From positions 186,001-250,000 of the forward strand of contig RBKR01000001.1 in the NCBI GenBank assembly GCA_004835665.1: a stretch of 64,000 bases of DNA. Reading direction: 5' to 3'. Below are positions 21,683 through 30,876 of the stretch, one piece after another (within the stretch, counting starts at the first letter, position 1; the number at the start of each line of letters is the position of its first letter). Position numbers and translations under genes: made by a program. The stretch comes from Phoma sp. XZ068 (taxonomy: Eukaryota > Ascomycota > Dothideomycetes > Pleosporales > Didymellaceae). The notes under the pieces were generated by a model that was not told the origin of the DNA, ran no database searches, and worked only from the letters and a program-made list of their open reading frames with translations.

Positions 21683-22773
21683 ATTAGACGTGTATAGTTG
21701 GAGCATGTGTAAATTAGCGGCACGAGGGTGTTTGGTGCATTGCAGTTGTACAATACGAATCGAACTATGAGGCTTTGCCTGTGTGGCATCCAACGTACCA
21801 GTTTGTCTGAATAGTCACCATTTCTTGTTTTTAGTGATACGTACGTGAAGGGTGGTCAAGACTGAGTTACAGCGTCCACAGGTTCACACTTGGTTAATTC
21901 CTAGAAGACCGATGACAAAGTCCCTTACAACTACTTAATTCACAGACACTCAGCACCCTCGACACTAACTGTCTAGCAATACCCACGTATATCTGAATAG
22001 AGGCAGGGTCTTGTCCTTCTCGACACTTCGTCTTGGTTGCAGGTGAGGTGTGTTACGAGGCGCGTGACTACACGTACATGCATTTATCAACCGAGCCTGA
22101 TACGTGTGTTTATTGGGGAGGAGGAGGAGGGACAAAAATTCTATGGATGTGAATAGTGGAGTGAGAGCAAGTTTTACTTCAGTTGTATCGTGGAGCATAC
22201 TTTATCATGGCATATACTGTGGAGTATAGGAGATTTTTTTTAGACTTAACGTCTTTCACCAGACTAGTGAGCTTCTTTTTATTTTGATGGCAATGAAGAT
22301 GTGAGTAATTTATCAAATGCTTCACAATGACGAGGCATGCTGATAGAGTCTGGCAAATATAGCTTGTGCCAAATATTTCAGCGATTCGCAAATTCCGGCA
22401 TTTGAGCCTGAACACTACTCCCTTATTTATTTGCTACTGCTTTGTTTTACGATGCGTTTTCACAAATTGCTGTTACTATCTCGGCTCTAATCCTTCTTAT
22501 TACTCGATTTACGTTTGATAACATAGGAGGTCTGAAGTGTGGGAATATTGAGAATGAGTGCTGTCTCGAAGCGTGCTAAAATTGAAGACTGCAAGTACAT
22601 CAACCAGTACGAACCTGCAACAATGACAGTGCAGAGAATCGATATCATCAACAACAACTTCTCAAGATACTGCGTTTTATTCACGGATGGGAAGCCGGGC
22701 AGTACTTTTATATTTAATGTCTAGCCACGCATGTATCATCACCCAACACGTCAGCCCTATCTGCACCGCATTC
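21683..22773. other. Intergenic region with an A/T-rich patch
   Basis: Only short, low-quality open frames occur. From about 22200 to 22720 the sequence is conspicuously A/T-rich compared with the very G/C-rich uS15m gene immediately to the left. No transposon ends or repeats were recognised. Confidence 0.35.
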
Positions 22774-23940
22774 TCACACCATACTGCGATACACGAGCGA
22801 ATCGACCCACTCACCCTTACTCTCCCACGCCCGCTCCGTCAAACTGTATCGTGAAAAACCCAGACGTTCTGCCAACTTCCACGACCCTGTATTCCTTGGA
22901 TCGCACTCAATCTCCAACTCCAACACCTGCCCGACAACTCCCTCCCTCTCGATCACAGCAGCAATGAAAGCACGCATAGCCTCCGTAGCCAGCCCCTTCC
23001 CCTGCACAGACGGCAAGAAAGAAAACCATAGATCGACATGCTTAGCCACCTTTCCAGCCCCCTCGGGAGCAGTCCCATCTCCCGGAGGCAACAAAGTCTG
23101 AACGCGTCCACCAATCCTCCCCACAAACGACCCTCCATAAACAACAGCTAACTCCACTACCGACCGTCCAGCCTCGTAGCTCCCCTGGATCCCGCGCAGC
23201 ACCGTCTGACGCGCTTTGAACTGCGTCCAGGGAGGCCAGTCTTGGTACCGTGCGTTTGCTTCGCTGCCTTCTAGGTCGAACATAGCAGGCGCGTCGGTGA
23301 GGATGAACTCGCGCAGCCCCAGGCGCGGTGTGCGGATGGGAGACCAGCGGCTTGTGGCGTCAGAGCGGAGTAAGGACTGTAGCTCGGGGTCGGAGAATTG
23401 GCCAGAGGCGATGAGTAGTTGTTGCAGGAAGGCGAATTTGGCGGTGTTGTAGGAATCCTGGTCTTGCTGTTCGGTTCTGTGTTCTTTTGCAGCGTGGTTT
23501 TCTAGAGTGGTTGATTTGTTGAAGCGCGCTTTGATATCAGCATACTCCTCTAGCAGGTCTGCGTCGTTGCGGAGCGTATCGCGAATAGCCAGGTGAGCGC
23601 GTGCAGCCAGTTCATTCTTCTCGCATAAATAGATAGTATGTGCAGTGTGAGTTGGACTGTCGATAGTCTTGAAGACTGATCCAAAGGTTCCGTCATGTTT
23701 AACACGGTAATTATATATTGCTACTGAACGGAGCGCTTCCAGTACCTTGTCAAGGCTTGCGCGCGGAACAGCGACCAGAATATCGATCACAGGTTGTGCG
23801 GAGAGCGTAGGCACAGCTGTAGCACCGACGTGCTCGAATGCGATGTCCTTGCTGTCATGGATCTGAGCGTGAATTGCGTCGCGCAGAAGACCAAATTGTT
23901 TTGGCCAGTCAAAGCGGTAGGGCGAAACCTTGAAGCTCAT
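22774..23940 (-). CDS. GrpB-domain / GNAT acetyltransferase fusion protein
   Basis: A single-exon 388-aa protein with two folded parts. Residues 1-175 match the GrpB family (formerly UPF0157), a nucleotidyltransferase-like fold, by FEHVGATAVPTLSAQPVIDI at 35-54 and downstream HTIYLCEKNELAARAHLAIRD with DLLEEYADIK. Residues 200-388 are a GNAT acetyltransferase: TPRLGLREFILTDAPAMF, the acetyl-CoA signature QGKGLA at 313-318, and NTGSWKLAERLGFSR. GrpB proteins have been linked by some annotations to CoA-related or nucleotide chemistry, but their role is unsettled. A fusion suggests that both act on the same substrate, which cannot be named here. No signal peptide or membrane segment is seen. The protein is probably cytosolic. 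Confidence 0.85.
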   Translation of the reverse strand: MSFKVSPYRFDWPKQFGLLRDAIHAQIHDSKDIAFEHVGATAVPTLSAQPVIDILVAVPRASLDKVLEALRSVAIYNYRVKHDGTFGSVFKTIDSPTHTAHTIYLCEKNELAARAHLAIRDTLRNDADLLEEYADIKARFNKSTTLENHAAKEHRTEQQDQDSYNTAKFAFLQQLLIASGQFSDPELQSLLRSDATSRWSPIRTPRLGLREFILTDAPAMFDLEGSEANARYQDWPPWTQFKARQTVLRGIQGSYEAGRSVVELAVVYGGSFVGRIGGRVQTLLPPGDGTAPEGAGKVAKHVDLWFSFLPSVQGKGLATEAMRAFIAAVIEREGVVGQVLELEIECDPRNTGSWKLAERLGFSRYSLTERAWESKGEWVDSLVYRSMV

Positions 23941-24232
23941 ATTGAGGTCAAATACAGGTGTCGCAGGTTAGTCGATGGCGATGTGTGAAAGATACTGGTG
24001 GTTAGTTCGGCTGTACCTGCCCCTTTGGTCTTTGACTCGGTGTCGTGCTGGGTTGTACGATGTGGTAGGTTCAGCTGTATGTTAACGCAGGGCTGCAAAG
24101 CAATCAGAAATAACTCTTGCATGTGGAAAAAATATTAAAGTAGGTTGCATATTTGGTTTGTAGTTGGCCTTTCTGCAATTGGCTAAGCGGATACGCCCTT
24201 CCAAATCGAGGTCCGCCCTTAGCTAGTCATGC

Positions 24233-25325
24233 TCAATCGTATTCCTCGATCTTAATGATGGGGATATCTGAATATGCTGGGGGCAGGTCGTCTCGTGCAG
24301 GCTCCAACAAAGCATACTCTGCATCCATGGCCTTGTCTTGCTGTCTCCTCTGGCACCAGACGCGGACGAAGAACATGACAAACGAGAGGAGCAACGCCAG
24401 CGGCAGCAAAAGGGCATTATGTTGGACGTTATTCAGCCAAAACTGCCCAATCTTACCAAAGAACTTGTTCCACGCGTGTGACCAAGAGCCCAGCTTGCCG
24501 TACTTATCCCAATCATTGGGGTCGAAGGCTGTCTTTACCATAGCCAGCTTTCCGCACTTCATCTTGATCGGCTGGGCGCGCTCGGATCGTTGCACAACCT
24601 GAACATCCTCAATGAGAAGAAACCCGCCTGCATCATTCGTGACCTTAATCTGCTTAACCAGAACCTGCACGATCTTATGTTCTTCATCAAAGTGTAACGG
24701 CTGTCCATCTGCGCCGTACTGAAGACCTGTGACATCAAATTGCAGCCACCACTGTCCTGGCCGCTCGGTCTTGAGAAGGGTGTGCTCGTACTGTAGGGGT
24801 AGCTTGTGGTACTTCGTCTGCCCAGCAAACTCAGGTTCTAGCATGCCTTCGCGCACGATGCTGGCCATGGCTTCCTGAGTGAGGTTGGCGGCGACTTGGT
24901 ATGCGTTGATGTACAAGGGCATTGGGTCGAGAGGTAAGACCGGGTGGCCGTTCAGCCGCATTGTCGTGAAGGAGGACACAGCATCCCTAAGGTCAAACTG
25001 CAGAAGCTTCATAAAGTCAGTCATCATTCTATTTCGCCTACATGCATGCGAGACATACCAAAGAGTTATCACGCTCCTGCCACGATGCTTTCTTGTCCTC
25101 TTTGGCATAGAAAGGACAGCCTGGACACTCCAGCTTCACAACATAGCTCTTGTTCTCTTCGATGACAGTGACCTCCGGTGCAAAACTTGGGACTGGCGTC
25201 CCGTGATCCTTGTACCAGTCTGCCGTCTCGTCATACTTGAGATCGGGACGTGGCGGAAGGTCCTCTGGAGAAGCGGAAACACTATGAAACACAGCAGTGA
25301 GACTGAGAAGCGAAAGTAAGTGCAT
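24233..25325 (-). CDS. Signal-peptide, single-pass membrane protein with a PPxY tail
   Basis: Two exons, complement(25325-25059, 25006-24233), with a 52-nt intron (GTATGT...ATGAAG), encode 346 aa. The start is ATG at 25325; the open frame two codons upstream begins at GTG. The N-terminus (MHLLSLLSLTAVFHSVSA) is a signal peptide. The lumenal or external part has a CPGCPF pair and an otherwise unassigned domain with WWLQFDVTGLQYG. A transmembrane helix (ALLLPLALLLSFVMFFVRVW) lies near residues 280-300, followed by a short cytosolic tail with Arg/Gln-rich start and a PPAY motif. PPxY binds WW domains of Nedd4/Rsp5 ubiquitin ligases, so an adaptor or sorting role is possible (inference). I recognise it as a conserved-looking fungal protein, not a named family. 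Confidence 0.78.
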
Positions 25326-26073
25326 ATTCACGAGAAAACAAGGAGCGCAAAGAAAGGACAGTGAGTGACGAGGGTCGGAGTTGGTTGAAGAGTGATCGGC
25401 AGACGGTTTTCGGGGACAGAAGACCCAGAGCTCGGCGAGAGCGCCTGCGCTAGCGCGACTGTGGACTAGCGTCAGGAGCTATTTCGAGGGACCGCAAGCA
25501 AGCCAAAGCTTGTCCAGCACATCAACCATCAAATCCGGACGCCTTGATATTCTAAGGCGGCATGTTCGCAAGCTATGCGCTCACAGAAACTACAATTAGG
25601 ATTATGCTGCTAGCTGGTAGTGCACTGCCAGGAAATTTAGTAGATAAAGCTCACACAGGTAGCTTCGGAAGCCGAAGGCCCAAATGAATGCTCGACTGCA
25701 TGGTGCTTGAGCCTCAGCTGTGCTTACCGGTGGGCCGCCTAATACGTCTTCCATCATGATGCTCAGCAATCTGATTGCTAAAGCACATGGACTTATTAAA
25801 AAATCTTTCGCATTGTTTTGTGCGCTGCAATTTCGGCGCTTGGTCATCTTCACGGACACAGCATCCACTTTCTCGAGTCCATTTGGTCGATTCGTCCGTG
25901 CAGTTTCAGATGATTTTGAACCGAGCTGTTCTTTTGTGTTCAACGGACTCCGTTGTCTCGCAACAAACCCCGTTGCGTAGTCCGTTCTGAGCCGGACGGT
26001 ACATCTATCTGTCTTCGGTCATCAGACTACCAACAAAGTTTTTGATCTATCATTCTCAATTTTCTCAATCAAC
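25326..26073. other. Intergenic region
   Basis: Promoters of two divergent genes. Open frames in both strands are short and unrecognised. The last 35 bp before 26074 is a T/CT-rich leader ending in CAATCAACATGG, a typical fungal start context. Confidence 0.4.
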
Positions 26074-26616
26074 ATGGCCACAATGCCGAAGCAAGAATGG
26101 CACCATAAGGGCTCATCGTGCTGCTCGCCGTTTGGGACATGTAAGTCCAGATAGTAAACTGAAGTAGTTCGGCACTCACAGGACACTAGGCTGCCTCTCA
26201 TGGTGGTGTCCTTGCATCCTACATGGACGCACCCGTCACCGCATGAAGAACAACGGCGACATGAGCAAGTTTTCTTGCTGTAATATCAGCGTACGATCTC
26301 CATCTGTGCACAAATTTCTACTACTAACAAAGATCAGTGCGCTGCATTCGCCGGAATGGCCTGCGTTGGTCTATCCTGGATCTTACCTCTGACCAATCGC
26401 GGAGACATTCGTGCAAAGTATAACCTAACAGGTAACGGCTGCAAGGACTGTCTTTGTGCTTGCTGCTGCGCACCTTGTGATCTCATGCAGCAAGACAAGG
26501 AAGCGGAGCATCGTGAAGAGCAAGGCAAGCCGCTGTTGGATCAGCCTGGCAAGGCGGACTCGATGAATTATGCGCCACAGTGGCAGCAGCAGCAAGCGCA
26601 CTTTCATCATGGTTAA
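26074..26616 (+). CDS. PLAC8-family cysteine-rich protein
   Basis: Three exons, 26074-26140, 26190-26290 and 26338-26616, with introns of 49 and 47 nt (GTAAGT...CTAG; GTACGA, CTACTAAC branch, CAG), encode 148 aa. The N-terminal half shows the PLAC8 pattern: SSCCSPFGT, then LSWWCPCILHGRTRHRM, and after a hydrophobic stretch (FAGMACVGLSWILPL) the second Cys cluster CKDCLCACCCAPCDLMQQDKE. The C-terminus is Gln/His-rich. Fungal and plant PLAC8/PCR/FCR proteins sit in membranes and have been linked to cadmium or other metal tolerance and to cell-size control. Which applies here is not visible. The first ORF-like segment visible without splicing covers only exon 3. Confidence 0.85.
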
Positions 26617-27091
26617 TATCTGCAGGCGGGATTGGCTGGGTTGGCGTATTCGAATTTTGTACCTTCAATCATCGGCGTCTTTATCTTTCGTTTGTTCTGG
26701 TTCCCTGCTTTTACAATACGTGTTTACAGCTCAAGCATTCTTGTCGCACGTTTGGTGATACGAGTCTCTAAATTTCCAACCCTTGATGAATGACGAGGAT
26801 GAAGGCGCTGTTCAAAGCAAGCTTCGATGTGCGTGCGAAAAAGACAAGCAAGTAGCTCCTGCAACGGGGATGTCAGTTGGCGAGGCTGGCGACTTAACTT
26901 ACTGGTTGATTGCGCTTGATGGGGCGCCTTATTGCGTGCTGGGCAACGCACAATGTCAGGTGGCATCTTTCCTTGGAAAATACCCTTCGCAACGATGTTT
27001 AATTTTATGCCTTGATTTCTGTCGCCCTTTGGCTTTATAAATGGGTCTGCTCCAGGCTCGCTCTCCCGCCACCCCTTCTCTAAATCTCGGA
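26617..27091. other. Intergenic region
   Basis: 475 bp carrying the 3' flank of the PLAC8 gene and the promoter of the next gene. Its only notable element is the TATA-like box at 27036-27042. Confidence 0.4.
27036..27042 (+). promoter_or_regulatory. TATA-like box
   Basis: TATAAAT, 50 bp before the ATG at 27092 and on the coding strand. The match and spacing suit a fungal core promoter; use is inferred. Confidence 0.35.
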
Positions 27092-27720
27092 ATGTACAGT
27101 CCCCTTACTATTCTCCTGCTTTTTGCAGGTCCAGCCTTGGTGAATGCACTTAAATTTGTTGCATACAAGGATGCGTCTTGCATGGAATCGGACAACAACG
27201 GTGTTCATGGCCCCCGCCTACAGCTCGATGGGACATGCTCCAGCGTAACAAGGGACGGACCCTCCACGTCATTCGACGTTTGGGACTATGGAGAGCAGGC
27301 CTCGTGTCAAGGTAGCCATCTACAAGGTGTTCTTCTCAGATTGAATAGGAAGCAGTTTATCTGTACGCCGCCTCGGCGAATTCCAGCTTTGATACAAAGT
27401 GCAGTGGTCGTAGCTTTGCTATCAGCCCACGAAAACATTTTTTAGTCAACTTCGAGGATCGCAGGTGCTACTTATACTCTGATTACAGCCACTACACGAT
27501 TGATTCTTGCAATGCGACGACAATAGAAGAATGGAAGAATCTGGTGGCGAAGTTTCATGGACTGTCAGATCATATCGTTGTCATAGGCGGCGTTGTAGGA
27601 GGTTCAGCGGGGCTGTTCCTAATCGTGGGCATGGTATGGTGGATGGGGGCGAAGAAGAAGAAGCGATTAAGAAAGCATGGGAAAGTTGAAGAGGTAGAAC
27701 TAGAGAATCAGGCGCACTGA
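27092..27720 (+). CDS. Small secreted-type single-pass membrane protein, unknown function
   Basis: Two exons, 27092-27311 and 27356-27720, with a 44-nt intron (GTAGCC...AGCAG), encode 194 aa. Splicing joins ASCQ to VYLYAASANSSFDTKCSG in one continuous frame to a TGA at 27720, which explains why no single open frame covers the gene. A signal peptide (MYSPLTILLLFAGPALVNA) precedes a short ectodomain with six or more Cys and N-glycosylation sites (NSS, NAT). A transmembrane helix (VVVIGGVVGGSAGLFLIVGMVWWM) follows, then a basic stop-transfer (KKKKRLRK) and an acidic tail. It should be a type I plasma-membrane or wall-facing protein. The family is not recognised. An alternative start at 27041 would add 17 residues before the signal peptide and is less likely. 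Confidence 0.72.
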
Positions 27721-27803
27721 CCTGCAGTCTGACTACATTGGGACCAACGTTGTTGTGACCCTCACGTCGATGTATACTACGACCACTTGTCTTTGTAGTC
27801 AAC

Positions 27804-28079
27804 TTAGCCCCTTGTGCGCGGCCTGGTGGGTACCTCTTTCACGCTCTCAGTGAAACCTGAGGTCACTTGATCCACTCTGTTCAGATGCTGAATCGTCAGT
27901 CTGCCTCCTTCACTTTCAGCAATAGCCCTCTCATACGTCATCATATTCCTGATCTGCCTTACATTTACCTTGGTGACTTTCAAACCAGCAGGGTACTTCA
28001 AGGCGTCCAAAAGTACTGCCTTGTTTTCGAACTCTTCCACCGAGTGGTACTCGAGCTTACTTTGGTAGATTCGAACCAT
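27804..28079 (-). CDS. Small hypothetical protein
   Basis: A 91-codon frame from ATG at 28079 with mixed, protein-like composition (YHSVEEFENKAVLLDAL, then GLKVTKVNVRQIRNMM). No family is recognised, and no signal peptide or membrane segment is seen. It may be a small real gene or an exon of one. The short length leaves chance as a serious alternative. Confidence 0.33.
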   Translation of the reverse strand: MVRIYQSKLEYHSVEEFENKAVLLDALKYPAGLKVTKVNVRQIRNMMTYERAIAESEGGRLTIQHLNRVDQVTSGFTESVKEVPTRPRTRG

Positions 28080-28452
28080 TTTCTCGAGTGTTAAAGCTTT
28101 ATACAGAATCGAAGTTGTATGCGAGACTGGAGCGTAGCATCATAGTGCGGGCTCGGTTGGCTGTCAAGATGATGCTGCCTAATATACATGGTGAGTGCGA
28201 ACCCTAATTTGCGAAAGTAGTGTCTGTCAAAAACTTTGTAACAATAACGGTTTGGCATCAGGCACCCAACCCCCTCTGTCGTTCAATTTCGTACGTGTGA
28301 ACCAAAGCTACTTCGAACCTGCGCTGCACAATAGATTTCACAAACGAAGCTTTGGAGTCTCCACTATACTGTTCTAAATTCCAACTCCCCTAAGACGCTC
28401 CGTAGTGTCGCTTCTTACCGCAGTACCCGTTGGCACTTCCATTTCTGAAGCC
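28080..28452. other. Intergenic region
   Basis: No gene is seen. It lies between the small minus-strand ORF and the degenerate F-box-like locus. Confidence 0.35.
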
Positions 28453-29762
28453 ATGCAGCGGAGTCGCGCAGCTCGCCTTGGATCATGGGAGAAACCGCTC
28501 GATTTTGACTTGCACCTTAACGAGCTGGGAGAACCCCAGATACCATTCGCAATTAGTGTTCTGGAAAAACCTGCGACTGAGCCAGGTACTAAGCTGTGAA
28601 AGCTTCCACAGGTTTTGCACACTGCCTACTGAACTGCAGCACTACATTCTCTACCTCTGCGACCTCCGGACGCTCGTTCAACTCAGGAAGGTCTCATATA
28701 TACGCCGTGAAGCATTGAGGCTCCTTTGGGCCAAGGAAGACGACTGGTACTTCATTGACGGAAGTTGGATCGTACAAGGGCCCTGCGCCGGCGACACCCA
28801 TTACGACCTGGAATTTCTCTTCCACGTGGAACGTGTCATCATCCAAATGCCCGGTAGCTGCACCCCAGAGTCTTATGATGTTCAAAACGAAGCGGAATAT
28901 CTCCGCCAGTTCTGGCCCCTGTTGCAAAAGACATGTCCTCGCACTACTCATGTGCTTGTAAGCACAATAACAAAACCAAGTGACGCCTGGGATTCGCCAA
29001 CAGACTTTCTTGGTATGCTTCTTCGGCTGTGTCCAGCTCACATCACCGTTTCCCTGTCTCTCCTCCAAGATTATGGCGGGCCTGGCGATCGAAACCACAG
29101 AACACCTATGGAACGAAGTTTGTGGAAACTATTTCCGTGTAGCAGAGACACAGCGACTGGAAATATTCCAGAAGCATATAATTGAATTAAAACCCGCGCA
29201 GACTGAATCCCACGAATGATACACCCTCCACCCAAGACCTTCCAGGGACACGCTGGGCTCGTTCGAGCGATGGCGATACAAATCGAGTCTCTCTGACATG
29301 CACCATCGTGGATTCCTTATCTTGGCTCTCGACGCCATGGAACGCCGCCATTTCCACGACAACCACGAACCTGTGCACTGTTCCGGGCCGGACTGCAGAG
29401 GTCTTGTATTTACTCAACCAGGGGAATTCCTTATGCACATACTTGTAACCGGGCATTTCTTTTACGCAGGGTCACCACCAAAGGCGTTGGAGGAGCTAAT
29501 CAAATCCCGTCACAGAAGACTACGCGAGAAACACATGGCTGAGCTCTACAAGCCGTTCAGCTTAATAATCGAAGAGATTGACAATATAGATGACCATGGG
29601 ATAGACGACGCAGATCAAGCTATGGTTTGCCACATGGACAAGGAATTGCAGCATTACGCGATGATGGGTGAGAAGCTGCCAGAGTTGCAACGACGGGAAG
29701 ATGAGGACGAGCGTGGCGTCTTGGATCAGCTAATTCATGATCCGCTGTATGCTATGTCTTAA
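28453..29762 (+). pseudogene. Degenerate F-box-like gene
   Basis: Three frames together resemble one F-box-like fungal protein. The first ATG (28453) opens a frame ending at 28599. The F-box-like core CTLPTELQHYILYLCDLRT is in another frame, and no splice pair tried joins the two in phase. That second frame continues through DDWYFIDGSWIV and CPAHITVSLSLL to a stop at 29185. From about 29080 the homologous-looking text switches to a third frame (AIETTEHLWNEV, then RLEIFQKHIIELKP), which meets TGA at 29217-29219. It then continues, in the same frame, as DTLGSFERWRYKSS into the 29298-29762 region with HFHDNHEPVHCS and CRGLVFTQPGEF. At least one frameshift, one nonsense codon and a broken start suggest a pseudogene. 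F-box-like families of this type are numerous and turnover-prone in Dothideomycetes (from memory). Confidence 0.55.
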
Positions 29763-30876
29763 CCAGCGAGAGAGTCAACTGTACATCGCCTATCGTGCGC
29801 ACGTGGACGATTTCAAGTATGCCAGCGTGGATATTTACAGCAATTAAACCAGGAAGAATTCACCAGAGAGGGATTTAAATTCGGAGGACTGGGTTGACCG
29901 GCGGCACTGTGTACAGTGCTGGCAAATTGTACCCAGTGGACTACTTTATTTGAAACCAGCTCCAAAGGGAGAGGGATTAGTTACAAAATCAACAAGTCTT
30001 ACAAGCACTGCGATACTTGGGCTACTTTCTACCACGACCCTTGTAAGGTCAAAGCAAGGATTTCGCGCCTTGTATGAGGCCTGGCAAGCCGCGTGTGACA
30101 GAACTCTGACCGCGAACAACAGAAGACTGAACCAGCACGGCTAGCTCGTGGAAATACAAGGGAAATGCAACGGACAAGGGAAAGGCAACGGGTGTCAGAG
30201 TAGTATGTCGTAGACTGCTGAAATTATTCTCGCAACAGTCACAGCGGATGAGCTGCGTTTCGCAAGTTGGCAAAAGCCAACCACAGGACTGTAGTTCATG
30301 TTATCATCAGTTCACCACAGTACTCCAACATTCCCCTCATACTCAATCCTTCAAATACTCATCGGTTCGAGAACTCAACGCAAATGCCCTGAAAAGCGTG
30401 TACTACGCTCTGAATTTTGTAACAGCATATAGATGTGAAGATTGCTAGGCCGATGCACGCCAACCAGGTTGCTATGTTGCAGAAAGGCCAAACCTAGCTC
30501 ACAGTAGGGACATTCATTCGTGCGAGTTCATCCTGGCTCTTGCCTGTTGTGAACGTTATATTTGCTTAAGACTATGCGGAGACTCAATTAGCGTCACGAC
30601 AAAAGCAGGGGTGCAAAATATAGTATTGCTGATTGTGCGATAAGGGACTATACGCCATGGTCTATGTATCCTGGCGATAAAGCTAACGTAACTAACGTAA
30701 CTAACGTTAGTGCCATCTTGATCTAGTACAATTCGAGCATGCTATGGCGCCGTACTAATCTAAAGAGATGTTTGTACATTACATGAGGAGATGAAAGTGA
30801 CTACAAATCGCCGCTATAAATGCGTATGCACCAAAAAATGCAAAGTGGGTGTGCTTTTGACCCAATACTTTTAACT
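29763..30876. other. Intergenic region
   Basis: No gene is seen in 1.1 kb. A threefold repeat of CTAACGTAA-like units occurs at 30683-30709, ending in the palindrome TAACGTTA. It may be a binding site or a small repeat. Confidence 0.35.

Noticed and set aside
20488..21687. Open frames of 230-430 codons overlapping mitochondrial uS15m on both strands
   Set aside because: High G+C removes stops in all frames; only the 20681-21682 frame carries the S15 signature.
22179..22415. Minus-strand 78-codon frame
   Set aside because: A/T-rich chance frame; K/N/Y/I-heavy composition and no ATG context support.
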